NCBI GenBank assembly: GCA_024036415.1 | Contig: JAMWET010003073.1 | Span: forward strand, 338,501-402,500 | Length of the DNA stretch: 64,000 nucleotides | Source of the DNA: Prochilodus magdalenae | Taxonomy: Eukaryota; Chordata; Actinopteri; Characiformes; Prochilodontidae | Direction: 5' to 3' | Part shown: positions 1 to 12,840 of the stretch, piece by piece | How positions within the stretch are numbered: position 1 is the stretch's first letter | Layout: the number at the start of each line of letters is the position of its first letter | Program-made: the position numbers and the translations under genes | The notes under the pieces: model-generated | Told to the model about the DNA's origin: nothing | Databases searched by the model: none | The model's input: only the letters and a program-made list of their open reading frames with translations

Positions 1-140
1 AAACTGGGGGGATTTTCACACAGGACCATGTAAAACTGCATTGTAAAGACTTGTGTTGTCTTTGGCTAATATTTACATTTGTTTGATGATCTGAAACATT
101 TAAGAGTGACAAACATGCAAAAAATGATTATGTTAAGTTG

Positions 141-174
141 ATTAATGATTAATGATTAATGATTAATGATTAAG
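141..174. repeat. Short tandem repeat, 7-bp unit ATTAATG
   Basis: Between four and five near-perfect head-to-tail copies of a 7-bp unit of the form ATTAATG. It is a small AT-rich minisatellite with no visible coding or structural role. Confidence 0.85.
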
Positions 175-1149
175 TTTTGAAAGCCAACTTATTCTCCTGT
201 TGGTGACTGCATTTAATGAGTGCTATTTTGTAGTTTGATGTCTTCACTTTTACTCTAAAGTAAAGCAGTAAGCTAAAAATAAGAAAAAACCTTCTATGAG
301 TAGCCACATTCAAATATTTGACTGCTAGTGTAGTGGTTTAAACGTTTGCTGCCATCTCCTGCTTGCTTATTTCTCACTGAAAAACCTGACTACTGAGCTA
401 AAACCCAACCTCAATTTTTACACCTAAGAAAGTGGGGTTTGCTGCATGACCATTTGAATAATCAGGTTACTGTAGGAATATGATTATGATCAGTGCACAT
501 ATTTGTTTATTTGTACTTAAAAGTCTGTTTGTGTACTTTTGGCCTTTCTGTGCATGTGCAACTCTAAACAGTGTCATTTTTAATGCTCCTTTTAAATTCA
601 AAGAAGAAAGTGTTACGCATTGTAATGTTATATAACTCCATTTAATACCATGTACATTCATTTACACTCAGTGAACATCATTTCAAACTGTGCACTCATA
701 CTGACAGAGAGAGTACTGGGTGTTCTAGCCATTCTGGCTAGAATGCACTGTGGTATCACACGTGCACTATTTGAACCTGTAGAGTCATTAGAAATGAAGC
801 ACTTCACTGAGTTTCACCATCTAAATGTCAACCAGCTCACAGTACTGAACTCCAAACTAAATCACCAAACTCCGAATGGCCCTCATCCCCAGGGCCACCT
901 CTCTCTAAAGCAGGGGAAATCACAGGCAAAGCAGTGAGTTGGGGTTAAGGGGGAGATCTAATGTGGCAAAATGTAGCTTTAATAGCCAAAGACATTTTCC
1001 TTTCCTTCTATCTCTTGCATCAAGTTTAATTGGAAAAGAGGCAGAATCCACTTGGAATGGTCTTGGAAGAACAGGGGGGGAAAAGCAAGAGAAATAAGGC
1101 TGACAAGATGATCGATTACCTGTAAGTCTACCTGACACAGAAATTAGAG
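175..1149. other. Intergenic stretch, no gene seen
   Basis: AT-rich sequence whose open frames stay under 100 codons and look random. A perfect inverted repeat with 8-bp arms (TTCTAGCC and GGCTAGAA around a 5-base loop) lies at 723-743. At about 330-420 there is a faint resemblance to a tRNA-derived SINE head (GTGTAGTGGTTTAAACG), but no matching B box follows, so it is not called. Confidence 0.6.
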
Positions 1150-1560
1150 TTTTTTAATGACGGGCTGCTTCTTCCTGGACATGAAATTCAAATGCTCTCG
1201 GAGCCGTCAGGCATTGCGCCGGCCTGAACGCTCCCAGCACAGCCACTCTGTCTCTGTCACCACTCAGAGGGACATGGTTATTACCGACATGCTTTTGTAT
1301 CAACCGCCTTCCCTGCAAATGGAACACACGCACACACCTTGTCACGCTTTGTCCAGGTGGCTGGACTGCATTTGGAGGCGCCGCACACTGCTAGTGAATG
1401 ATGAACACAACATTTCATTTTAAAGGAAGCTAAAGCAAATCTCTGCAGAAAAAAACCTCGACACTCAATATAAAACCCACTCGTGGCCATTTCCCCAACT
1501 GACTGACACTGACTGAGGGAGCATTTAACTTTCAAAATGCATTTAAAAGCTTTTAATCAA
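1150..1560. promoter_or_regulatory. Candidate conserved non-coding element
   Basis: This island is more GC-balanced than its surroundings, has complex sequence without tandem repeats, and shows no credible reading frame: overlapping open frames occur on both strands with no codon signal. It contains E-box-like and homeobox-like words. The texture resembles conserved non-coding elements of fish gene deserts. Conservation could not be tested here, so the call is an inference. Confidence 0.25.
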
Positions 1561-2542
1561 AAATAGATTTAGCGTACGCTAATGTCAAGCTCTGATGCAA
1601 GATCAGGAACACTCTCAAGCATGGAGCTGACTGTGAGGAACACCATTCGTCAAGCCTTTTGCCTCAAACTGATTTAATTTACTACACAGCTGAAATAACC
1701 ATCCGTGAAGGAGCAGCCATGTACAGAAGATAAAAGGAACATATTTCTGTCGCTCTGTCTCATTGTGCCCGATTTTACTAAAGAATCAGAAGCTACGGGT
1801 TGATAGGACAAGGCTGGCAATCAAAATTACTGCTCAAATTATACCTGTGGTGTGGCAGGGATGGAGCGTATCTCAAAAGCCAGTTAAAACAATAAACTCA
1901 TCATACGCCTGGGATATACTAAAACCCATCATATGTATTTGTTTAAGAAAGCACCCTTGCAACTAAAATCCATCTCTGATATTTTTTACTTTAAGAGTTA
2001 CAGAATTATACATGCAGTTTGAGAGGATTTAACAAGGCCTGTAACATGTGCATGTAAAAAAAGTCCAGACTGGAATAAAGAGGCATCTGCTCAGACTATA
2101 GCATGTTACTCTGACAGCCTTCAGTTCCCAAAGGGAACACCACACAGTATATGGTTTATTGCAATATTATAAATCTCAAAAGAATTCAGTTCATGTTTTC
2201 ATTACATAGCTGTAATGAAAAGACCAAAACATGCTTGATTATTTGAATGGAAGGAGCCCTAGAGTCACTGGCTCTCCATGCAGTTACTCAAGATTGTACA
2301 GCACTGCCCACCTGTGTTGACTTTTATTATTGTCACTTTACCCAGAACTGCATTCTCAGTACGCCAGGTAGTAAGATTCAGACTCACTATTCAGATGCCT
2401 TGTGGTCATAATAGACATATTACTAATAAGAAGAGGTAGAAGCAAAAGAACAAAAGAAGGAGAAAGGGAAAAAAGCGTTTAGATTTATTTTAGCGTTAGG
2501 AAGTTTTAGTAGTGAAAATGACACTGAAAGCATTTTAATGTT
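1561..2542. other. Intergenic stretch with one perfect hairpin
   Basis: No gene is seen. The stretch holds a perfect inverted repeat at 2196-2221 with 11-bp arms (TTTTCATTACA and its complement) and a 4-base loop TAGC. The arms are too short for a microRNA precursor. Confidence 0.6.

Positions 2543-2628
<86 letters not shown>
2543..2628. repeat. Microsatellite (TATC)n
   Basis: About 86 bp of uninterrupted TATC tetranucleotide, roughly 21 units. Its length and purity suggest it is highly mutable and probably length-polymorphic. Confidence 0.98.
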
Positions 2629-4461
2629 CTGCCCCAAATAGGGGTAATAATGGTTAAATAATGGTTTTATATACAGGACGTCAGAAGTTTGATCTATCAA
2701 AGATTTTCACAACTTACAAAAACAAAAGAATCAGCAAACATTCAGAACTGAAGGTAAGGTGGAAGAAAGAGACAGATAAACAGATTTATTGGAGTTGTTG
2801 CATGTATTGTCTGTTGATATTCCAGCCAGTCCTCCACATACGGTGACGGGAGAGAAAGGAAGAGACGGCAGCATGCATCAGTGCATTTAAATCTATACAA
2901 AAGGGGTGGCTTTGACATTGATGAATGGAAGTGCATAGAAAATGCTACATTTAATGCATTGCTCTACTCTGCTAAGTTACAGTAGATGTTCTCCTCTCCA
3001 CCCGAAACACAGCCTAAACGTTTAGACACAGCTGTGGAATATGAATTGTGCATGCGTGGACATTTGAAGGGGTAAAAATGTTATGAATATTTTATGCTGA
3101 ATTCTTTTTTTGGCTTGCAGGACGTTTGGTTTATTACTGTTCTACTGTAGGCTTACCATCTTGAAGATGTTTGAGAGTTTGATGAGCAATGCGTTGTGGG
3201 CTTTTCCAGGCATTACAGCTGACTGAGTAGAACAGAAGTGTGAGTTTGGTGTATATGTGGAGAAAAAAAGAATAAAGTGATCGAGGCTGTCAGTCGGCAT
3301 GCATTCCTCTAACGTGAAACGTTGTCTTTGCATCCATTCTAATATCCTGTATCCTTGTTCCTGAAGGAAAACATGATTATTCTGTGTGGAGAGCATATTG
3401 CTGTGTGTCTCTTTGACATTTTCCCTCCAGCTCACGAGACCAATGGGGCAGGACCAAAATGTAGAGCACAGCTTTGCGTATGAGAAAGTAAGCGTTATCT
3501 GTCTACATGATACCAAACCTCCACAGTCTAAGGGGCCTCAGGTCCGCACCCTAAAAAAAGGCAAGAGTCAAATGTGTTTGCAGAATTTTCACATGAGCAA
3601 AGCACAACATTACACACAACTGTTGCCTCAGTAAATAAAAGATCAGACAAAATTACAGTTATACGAAAGCCTTCCTTATACAGGCTCTTTACTCCTGCCA
3701 AGAAACTTTGTAAGGCTTATAATAGCAATCAAGAATTAAGTCTAAAAACATTTACAAGTCTCTTTAGTTCTTAACAATCAAGAAAATTAATCAACTGTGT
3801 CTTATAAGATAGAAGCAGCTGGCTGTTAAAACGCTGAATATTAACTAGGACTTCCACTAACAACTTCACAATAATATTTTTTACACACTTCATACCAGTG
3901 AAAATGATTCTGGTTGTGGCAAAGTTTATACCATCATCGTCAGCAGTTTTGAGAAGATGTTAATTCAAACACAACAAAGTTTAATAGGCCTAGTCGGAAT
4001 TAATTTATGACCTTTGTGTATAAACCCACAGTCGTTAACAAACAGTGCTGCAAACCAAGCGTTATGGAATACTAATATAAGTGTGTGTTACCTTTGTCAC
4101 TGTGTTTTATGAAAGCAAGATTTTACAAGGTAATTTAACAACCATGTACCAAAAAAATGGATTGTTGTTAATTAAGCTAGCAATGCAGATTTCCTGAACA
4201 GGTTTAGAGGTCTGCCTTACTGACACTCAGGACTCGATGAGGGATGTCATAAATATATATACAGTTTAAATTGAAAACCGGCTTTTTGCCATTCCCTTTG
4301 AGTTGAACATTGTTATGTAATATTACCTATAAGATATTATAGTAGTGGCTATCGAGGCTGTGTGTGTGAAGTGCCTGATTGTGATGGGGAGGTGAGTGGT
4401 ACAATGGGTTTGTTAGGTAATTAAGTGTTCCATCGCACAGATCAGTGTTTTGGCCACACAC
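2629..4461. other. Intergenic stretch, no gene seen
   Basis: AT-rich unique-looking sequence. A 124-codon open frame on the minus strand at 3142-3516 has no recognisable domain, signal peptide or membrane segment and is probably chance. Nothing else stands out. Confidence 0.6.
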
Positions 4462-4682
4462 AAGTTTGTGTCTGTGTATTGTGGGAGCATTACATAGGCT
4501 TCCATTCATTTTTGACTTACCCAAGCCTTAAACAAAACTACTACTACCCTAACACTAGCCTTACCCTGACCCTAAGGTCAGAATGAAAAGTCACCTCAAC
4601 CTAAGTATATGACTAGGCTTTGGCCCCCAAAGTGTGACATAAATCTGGCCCCCCACCCCTCACACCCCAACACAGACAGATA
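4462..4682. mobile_element. Dispersed teleost repeat, family not named
   Basis: The block combines a TGTGTCTGTGTATTGTGGGA-like start, a TAGGCTTCCATTCATTTTTG-like motif, a run of degenerate CCCTAA-like words, then GACTAGGCTTTGGCCCCCA and a C-rich end. I recall this order from a dispersed repeat abundant in many teleost genomes. There is no open frame. The CCCTAA-like words are part of that repeat and are too degenerate to be telomeric. The exact family and limits need a repeat-library search. Confidence 0.4.
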
Positions 4683-7025
4683 TGGGTGTACATTCTCATA
4701 CACAAGCACTTGCACACAAGTATCCATGAGGCAAACCTCTACAGGCTTTAAATGCAGTTATATAAATGGGCAATAACTGTGTTGATTTAGTATACCCAGC
4801 ATTTTAGACAGCTCATAAAACATGTCTTCTGGAATATGGGGATTTTGTCTTCCCTAGTTGTAGCAACAGCCACTTATCTTCTTGCTAAGGTTATACACTA
4901 CATGCTGAAATATTGCTGTGAGGATTTAATTGTATTTCACTTCAAGAGCATTAGTGAAGTCAGATGCTGATGTAAGATGGTAAGTTCTAGAGCACAAATG
5001 CCCAAAGTTTTTGGATGGTGCGTTGTGGTTCTCCAGAAAATGCAGCTCCACTTTTAAAAAGCTCCAATTTAGAACCCTCTAGCTGACAGTGGACATGTAG
5101 GCTGTGACTGTAGGGTGCTACAAAGTGTTCTGTTTTATTGACAGTGCTTTTTTTGGAGATTATACAAGCTGCATGTGTCTATATAAAGAATAGATACAAA
5201 TCTAAGTCAGTAATAAGAAGAAATTAATACTTTTAAACATTTTGTTGATGTGGAAATAAAGCACATTTATATCACATGCACTGCTGTTATATAAAGTGTT
5301 ACTGCTTGCACTAGTATGGAACTGTAACTGTGTAACCCAAATCTGTGATTTCTCCAAAATCAGTGATGAAGAAGCCTTTCTTAGAAAAGCCTTTTACTGT
5401 GCTAAATGGTTCAAGCAAGACAATTTACAAATAAACATCAGTGCTTTATCATCATCATCAGTCATAATGAAATATTATCAATTACATTGTCTAAAAGCAT
5501 TTTATATGGATGATATGGCATACCAGACCCCTGTACATATGTAAATAGAGCTCAGAAAATTAATTCTCTCTTCATAGACCTAGAGAGAGCAATTCTGTTC
5601 TACATCAGTGAAGTTGTTGTTAGAGAATAAGTTCAAACTCATCTCAGGAAAAACATACACTGGTGAAAGAAAGGTTTTAAGTAACAGCACACTGGTTGCA
5701 AACTAGCCTTTCATAATTTTTCAAAAACATTCACTTTTTATCATTTACAATAATTTCATCTGAATATACATGAAAGGCATACAGAGATGTATGAATCTAC
5801 ACTTAATAATGTTAAATCAAAAATGGATGTAAATTGATTTTATTTACTGATCTTCTAAGAAATGACTCTCAAATGTATTTTTATTCGTTTTTTTCTGGTT
5901 TGGGTGAAACTAGGTTGATTAGTTTGCTTTTCTAAATAGACACTTCTGTTATCCATTCCTCTCCTGGAGTAAAATCTTTCCTGACAGGTAAATTCTTATA
6001 GCACAGAGCGCAAAGGCCTTGGTCATTATAGCTAATATCATGTTCCTCAGCCAATTCCTCATCATTTTTGGGCCTCATTGGCTATTTTTCTTTATAAAAT
6101 ATTAAGCATTCAAACTTCATTTGCATCCTTATTTTTCAATTTGCTGCCGCTGTAGTTTAATTTATTCCATATAATTTCTTTCTCTGAGAAGGGCATTAAT
6201 CATTCCCTGTTCCTTTTTCTGCCAAGGGACTTGACTTCCCTCCTTTTTTAATCGATATCAGTGAATGCTCCTGTTTTAGTATGAGAATACACTTCAACAA
6301 AAGCTACATGCTCTCTATACATCATAAAGTGACTTCTCTCTTCATTTCCTGTCACCATTTTGCATTATAGATTATAGATGCGCAGAAATGTTATATATGG
6401 GTTCTGAAGGAAGTGGTTTTGATGAGTTTGATATTCCTAAAACATCTGAGGAGTTTGGTACATGCAATAGGAAACTGCTTTAAAACATATGACACTGGGG
6501 TCATATAGAGGCTGTAAATTTGTTTCTGTTCTAATCTAATAACATTAACATTTATTCAAAACTGCAGCTCTTTGTCATAAATGTAATGGGATTCATCAGC
6601 ATATAGACAAATTTGTTAAATCAATTTGCCTTGGCTAAAATTGGCTTACCTAAAATTTCAGTTTTTTTGTTGTTGTCAGTAGCATATTACACATCCAGGC
6701 AGTTGGAGAGGAGCTGTAAATGAATGGACACGGAAGTCATAGTAGTGAGGCCTCATTTAAAGATACCATATAATGGAAAACTGTATAGTGTAAAGTACAT
6801 AGAACAGTACGTAGAACTGATATACCATTAACCTAAACCACTGTAGTCACCTCCTTTAAATAAAAACTTCAAGTAAAACAAGTCAATGTAAAAATCACAG
6901 ACTGTTATGTAACATGACTGTATCCAAAATCTACCATTGCAGGCTGTGATGGGGATCCCAGCATTTCTCATACCCTTCCAACAAACTGAACAGTTAGGGG
7001 ACATTATTGATCTTTTAACAACACT
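4683..7025. other. Intergenic stretch, no gene seen
   Basis: About 2.3 kb of AT-rich sequence with short random open frames only, the longest about 80 codons at 5296-5544. No repeat family or RNA gene was recognised. Confidence 0.6.
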
Positions 7026-8075
7026 ACTAATAATAATAATAAATGTTTTTTATTGAGCACCTTTCATAATGTTGGCAGCTCAACGTGCTTTGCAGACAAT
7101 TGTTTTTAAATGTTTCTTAATTGTGAGCACTGAGCTCGACTGTCTAATAGAAGCTGGCATTGAGTCCCACAGTTAAGAAGTATAATAACTGAAAGAGGTC
7201 TCTCCATGTTCAGACGGCCAGCATCTATAGATCTAAGATCACGAGCTGGAACATAAACAGAGAGACATTCTGTGATGTAAGCAGATTCTAGATTATTTAG
7301 AGCCTATAGACCAGCAGCAGAACTTTACAGTCTATTCTAATAGATACAGGTAGCCAGTGCAGCTCTTTCAGAAGAGGAGTTACAGGAGCTCTCTTTTTAG
7401 GTTTTGCTGCTGCGTTCTGTTTCTTAAATGATAAAAAGCTTTTTTTAGTGACAGCATTTACATGCGGGATAAAACTGAGGGTCTAAGATCATCATCAGTT
7501 TTGTACTTCAGGTTTTATATTAGTAGCTATAGAACCGAGAAAAAAGAAATGTGACACACTTCTTCTAAGTCCTTCTACCGAGTCTTGATTATCCGAAGGA
7601 ATCGAGATGTATAACTGCGTGTCATCAGTGTAGCTATGGAAGTTAACATCATGTCTCCTAATGACATCACGCATAGATAACATGTACAAAGAGAAAAGCA
7701 GAGGCCCTAAAACTGACCCCTGTGGTACTCCACTAGAAAATACTAAATTGTTTTAAAACCAGGAACAGTCTGCTTGTTAAATAAGATTTAAACCATTTTA
7801 AAACTGTGGCAGAGAGGCCAAAACCACTGTTCAAGATGGTGGATTAGAATCTTGTAATCCAATAAATCCAATAAGACCAGAACCAGAACAATGGCCATTG
7901 AGAACACAAACCAGTGCTGTCTCAGTACTATTGTCTGAATAAAAACCTTACTGAAACTTCACATATAACTTGTTGGATATTAGATGATCATGTAATTCCT
8001 TGACAAGAGCTTTTTCTAAGACCTTACTGAAAAATGGAATGTTTGAAATTGGGTTAAGTCAAATGTTTCTAGGAC
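7026..8075 (-). mobile_element. L2-like LINE, 5'-truncated and decayed
   Basis: The minus strand reads as the C-terminal two thirds of an L2-clade reverse transcriptase. In order from high to low coordinate it shows: an NPISNIPFFSKVLEKAL-like motif at about 8005-8055; a GLSATVLKWF-like segment near 7800; [18 protein letters not shown] at about 7681-7737; the catalytic motif as [10 protein letters not shown] near 7605-7640 (a T replaces the usual A of YADD); and the C-terminal APVTPLLKELHWLPV near 7345-7395. An AT-rich 3' tail ends near 7026. The region normally holding LDLSAAFD, at about 7860-7940, is scrambled by indels. The longest surviving open frame is 64 codons (7495-7689), so the copy is dead. 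It lacks the endonuclease half, as expected for 5' truncation during target-primed reverse transcription. The clade assignment is from motif wording recalled for fish L2. Confidence 0.85.
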
Positions 8076-8479
8076 TCTACATAGACTCTACATAGTCTAA
8101 CGACCTTCAAGTCGTATTTTCCTTCCTGTCTCTATTTTGACATGTTTCTCATCAAGTTAGTCAGGAGCTCAACAGAAAATGGAAAACAGCCTGTTTTATT
8201 CTAGAGCCAAATCATTGGGCTATGAATGAGCAGGTATACCATACTGCTTGTGGTGAAAGTGTTGGCATTTTTCACCCCAACCAAAGCCACTTTCCTTCTA
8301 TGTAAACAACAGAGAACAGTTTAAATGGTTTTAATGGTAAATATATGCAAAACTATTCAAATTAACTGTTAAACAACAGTGTTTGTCTCAACAGTGTAAG
8401 TTTCCTTCATAACGTGCTTTCACACAAACAGGGCCGTTACTGAAGTCCTTGTGAGTAACAGCATATTTTTGCCTGTCAA
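8076..8479. other. Unassigned stretch upstream of the L2-like LINE
   Basis: Non-coding sequence between the LINE relic and a candidate regulatory island. No feature is recognised. Confidence 0.5.
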
Positions 8480-8890
8480 ATCGCCTTCTCATATTCACAG
8501 ATTTGTGCATTCAATCTATTCAGCCTTCCCATTCATCCATTAACTTTTAACCTGAAGGCCGCATTGGAGCCTGCAGAAGAACACGGCCCTCTCAAAGGCA
8601 ATCTATTCATTAAGCTAATATGATCGTTTAATGAAAGTGCTATTAAGATATTCTCCAGAAAGTGTGTTGGTCAGCGTTTTTTCCTAACTTGGCCTCCTTA
8701 ATTACATCATTCTTCTGCTGTCATTAAGGGTATTAAAAATTCATTAACGACGAAAGCACTGCTGAGCAGCAGCAAATCAGACGAAAAAGTCCCTCGATGT
8801 GCTTTTAAAGGCCATCACTGTCATTAAGACACTCTTAACGGCATCGGCTGGCATCTCATCAACCTAGTATTAATAACTCAGGAATCAGAA
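8480..8890. promoter_or_regulatory. Candidate conserved non-coding element rich in CATTAA
   Basis: This island carries five CATTAA words and one TTAATG within about 300 bp, plus CTTAATTAC, all potential homeodomain sites. The sequence is complex, without tandem repeats, and has no open frame of note. The repeated, spaced homeobox-like sites make it one of the better enhancer candidates here. Conservation is not testable from the sequence alone. Confidence 0.35.
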
Positions 8891-11189
8891 AAAGACAAAT
8901 TGTAGTCAAAATATAATGCTCCATATATGAACCAAAACATCAGCGTTTAAAGAACATTTCAGACTGTTAACTAAATTGGACTTTAAACTAAAAGTTTTTT
9001 TTTTTTTACGTTTAATAGGATTTGAGTGAGCCTTTTATTTATTCATTTAATTTAAATACCTAGTTGAACATTCAATGTCTTCACTAACACAACACTCATA
9101 GCATTACAGAAACCCTATCAAATGTTTTAATAGTGAGAATTTTTGCAAATTTTGCAAGCAACTCAAAAATGTAGAATACAGGACTAGCAAACAAAGCTTT
9201 GACCAGTTGCACATACAATATCAGAATCATTTATATTTAAAAATAACTTTCAGATATTTTGGGACACATTCACTTCAAAGCAAATGGACTCCATGATGCC
9301 AGGAGAGACCAGAGCTTGCAAAAAAATATTGCTATATTTGAGTATTGCAATATTGTGTTTGGAAACACTATATAAATACCTAAAATAATAATTCAAAAGA
9401 TTGGTTGCGGAAAGTGTACTATTTTGTGTGTTCAAACCACCAAAGTTTAGATAGGAATGCTGTAATATTAACACTGTAACATTAGATGTAACAACAGCAC
9501 TAGCGTGCCTATGCATATGGTGGTGTTTTTATACATTACATCATACATTTACATATTACAGTTTTCCTAAAATTTGATACAAAAAAAATAATATATATAT
9601 CGCCTTGCTTACAGTATTATATGACCTTGTTCTTGCCAATAGAATGGCTTTATGATAAGCAGGTCTTATGCCCCTCTCTAAAATGCAGGGGTGTGGCTTA
9701 AATAAGGTTCTGTCTATGTACTAAAACATTAAAATGTGGAATAGTATTTTTATATATATATATTTTAAGTTGTAACTCATGATACATTTTTAAGTATTAT
9801 TTTGAAATGTTGAAATTTAGTGGTTATGGTTCGGGACAGTCATCTCCCAAAAAAGCACCCCATAAATTACTATTTCATATACAGCATATTTAACTTATTC
9901 TTATCTCAATTAATGTCTTAGCCTCAGGTAGATCATAATGTAATACTCATAAAGAGGTCTGATTACCTGCTTTCAAAGGGTGTTTTAACTCTGGGACTGC
10001 AGTGTGAACTGTTTTGGTAGAATGGTCCATATGATGCTTAAGATACGTTTAAATAGAGAAATACGTCTTTAAATAGTCAACAACAGCATCTGAAAATATG
10101 AGGCTCTCAAGGTGTCTTTAACATCCTTGAAAAAAAGAAAGTAAAAGTAAAATAACTTTTCATTTACACCTTTATCACACACTTTAACTTTTTCCATCAA
10201 CTTGAGCACGTCACAGAGTTTTCGGTTTTCCGACAGGTTATAGGCTAACACCCTTCGCTAATGCTCTTTACATTCTTTACATCTTGCTGTACTTAACATT
10301 TGCACCCCATTTTGTCAGTCAGGGCCCAGTGACTTTGTACAACAATTTCACTGGAGCTCTGGGGCCTTTGTGTATTGTTCGGGCCTTCTCGACTGACTGA
10401 ACAGTCTGCTGAATGTATACAGTAGAGTTTTATTGATGCCACTACAGGCCCCTCTCACGTTCTCTCTCTCTCTCCATCTCTGTCCCCCACTCCATCTACG
10501 ACACAGAGCCGCAGGTGATCCAACACAGATCAATTTATCTGAGCGCGAGCAGCAGGCCGTGAGAGGTGTCTTTACGGAGGAATGAAATAAATAAATAAAT
10601 AAATAAATAAAGGCCTACGAAACTGAGCCCCGAAGTAAAGAGCTTCATTTATACGGTAAGTGTTTCCAACAGTCTTATTTACCGATTGCTGGACAATCGA
10701 GCCTAAATGCGGAATGATCTGTTTATCGTTATTGCGTTACTCATTTTTATGATTCGTTTGTTTATGCTGTGCTTATTCCCGTTCTGTCACCATATTCCAG
10801 TATTCAGTCAGTCACATTTAAACAACTTGATAACAGCTTATCTATACATATCTATGTGTTGTCAGTGTCCATAGAAAAGACAAACATCGGCAGAATAGCT
10901 TTACACGAGGAGAGGTTAGAAAACGTTCTTTACTGGAAAAAATGATAAGGAATATACATTCTGTCTCCAGCTAAAATGCAAAAAAATTTTATATAGAGAA
11001 ACCCTAAATTATGTAAATATATGCCACCTTGCTCAGTATGATATGATGTATGATATTCTTACAAGAGATTTTCACGTAAACTATTTTTTAATACATTTTC
11101 ATGTTTAGCAATCTTTTACCACTGGTCAATTAGGCATAATTAAGCTTAGTTTTTGGAGCAGGGATAATAAGCTGCACTCTAATAAAACT
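8891..11189. other. Intergenic stretch, no gene seen
   Basis: AT-rich sequence with an A-rich and TA-rich patch at 9578-9600 and another TA run near 9753. A pyrimidine-rich patch lies near 10440-10500. No open frame exceeds 90 codons and none is recognisable. Confidence 0.55.
10585..10611. repeat. Microsatellite (AAAT)n
   Basis: Pure AAAT tetranucleotide, about 27 bp, nearly seven units. Confidence 0.95.
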
Positions 11190-11599
11190 AAAGGGGCCAC
11201 AAAGGATCCTTTTTGTGATGGTATCCTTTGGTGCCTTGCTTGTGTTTGTGTCTGTGGCCTTTAGGGAAGCAAAAAGGTTCTTCTACTGCATCGCTCAAAA
11301 ACCCTTTTGAACCCATTTGTGAGTGTGCCAGTGAACTAAGACGAATTCATTAGACTTATGATCTGAATTGGGAGATATTAGCTATTAGAAATAATAGAAC
11401 TATTAATTTGACTAGCCTTAAGATGATTTTATTATCATTATATTTCTGCTCAAAACTAAGCTGCTAACTTTCATGCTGCCGCATCCAGACAGGTAATCAT
11501 TACATCGTCCGCTTGCACCTTTTCTGTTCAAGACAATAAAATCAAACTGAAGTTGAAAGTAAATAAGATATAAACACTCAATAAAACAACAACATCTCC

Positions 11600-11900
11600 T
11601 GCACCCTGCTCTAATACGCCCATTAGGCCGTGTCTGTAAACGAATCAGTGATGCTGCTGGGTGATGCTGATGAGAGCGGCTCTGGCGCAGTATGACGCTG
11701 GTGGACAGTGGTGTGAATGCTGGGTAAAAGTGAGCCTAATCGTGCTGATGTGATCCCGGTAGGGGGGCCTTTTATTCAGATGTGAATTAAAGCTGAAGAC
11801 CGGACTCACACAGGGAAGATACTTAGGCCAATCTCTGACACTAACACACACTTAGTGCTAATGTCCCCCCACCCTGGGAACCATGCTGTTAAATAGCCCA
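11600..11900. promoter_or_regulatory. Weak candidate regulatory island
   Basis: A stretch of higher complexity and GC content than its neighbours, with no credible frame. Its texture resembles the other candidate conserved elements in this window but it has fewer clear sites. Confidence 0.15.
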
Positions 11901-12180
11901 AACGGCAGGACTTATTTTGGGGTTATTATTATTGTTATCCGACCACAGCGAGGGTTCGTGTTGGTTAATGGGGAGTTTGTAAAAGCGCAGTTTATTAAGA
12001 AGATTTCTGAGGTTTTGCATGTTTAGTGTTTGCAGAGACATAGGGGGTCCAACTCCGTTACCCTTTCTAGAGCGATGATATCTGTGTTTGGCGTGTCAGG
12101 TTTTCAAGTTCATACTTTTATTTTGTAATCATTAAATGCATTTGCATTCAGGAAGTTCAAAAGATGGTAGCTCAAGGGAG

Positions 12181-12830
12181 CTTTAGTAAACACTAGCAGT
12201 TCTACAGAGAACCATAGTTCTTTGCATGGTGAAATGGCTCTTCAAATTGATGCACAATATTTTGTATATGGTTCTATTGGGTCTCTTTTGTAGAAAATAG
12301 TTCTACATAGCTTCAGAAAGTGTCCTTGTATTAATGTGACATCATAATAATAGCAGAAACCTGTTTGGTGCTATATACAGACACACCAAAAAGATGAAAG
12401 ATGGAAAAAGTGCTTATAAAATAAAGTAACCCTTTTTGGTGCTAGATTTTTAAAAAGGTTCTATATAAAACTATCTACAGCATATGTTTCATCAGTCTGA
12501 GGAGCTACTTCTAAGTGCAAAGATCTTTTAATCCTGCAACAGGCTCTCTAAGTCTTGTTTATGGTCCTATAGTATATTTGTAATTGCTAAAGAACCCTTG
12601 AAGAACTATCCTTGTTAAGAATGTAGAGCTATTTTCAAAAGGGTTTTGTTACAGAACTCATGGTTCTAATGGAGAACTATTGTCTTTAATGACAAGGGTG
12701 TAAATTACAAGTACTAAAACAGGCGGTGTTATATTACAGATGAACCACTTTTGGTTCCTTGAGGAACCTTTTATTGTATAAAGAACCATTTTTAAGGTAA
12801 AGAATCTTCAGACATTATAATGGTTAAATA
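12181..12830. mobile_element. AGAACC/GGTTCT-rich dispersed repeat, degenerate
   Basis: The block repeats words such as AGAACCAT, GGTTCTAT, AAAGAACC and TTTTTGGTGCTA on both strands. The segment around 12220-12262 (TTCTTTGCATGG, then GAAATGGCTCTTCAAATTGA) recurs with a few changes at 56980-57024, so at least two copies of one family are in this window. From memory this is an AGAACC-type element very abundant in otophysan fishes. It has no coding capacity. Confidence 0.55.
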
Positions 12831-12840
12831 TCATTTTTTC

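Noticed and set aside
330..420. tRNA-SINE-like head (GTGTAGTGGTTTAAACG)
   Set aside because: No B-box consensus follows at the right distance and no tail is present.
3142..3516. 124-codon minus-strand open frame
   Set aside because: No domain, no signal peptide or membrane segment, no flanking splice signals that stand out, and overlapping frames on the other strand. Chance frame length for 64 kb of DNA.
4540..4580. CCCTAA-like words suggesting an interstitial telomere
   Set aside because: Too degenerate and too short; the words belong to a dispersed teleost repeat.
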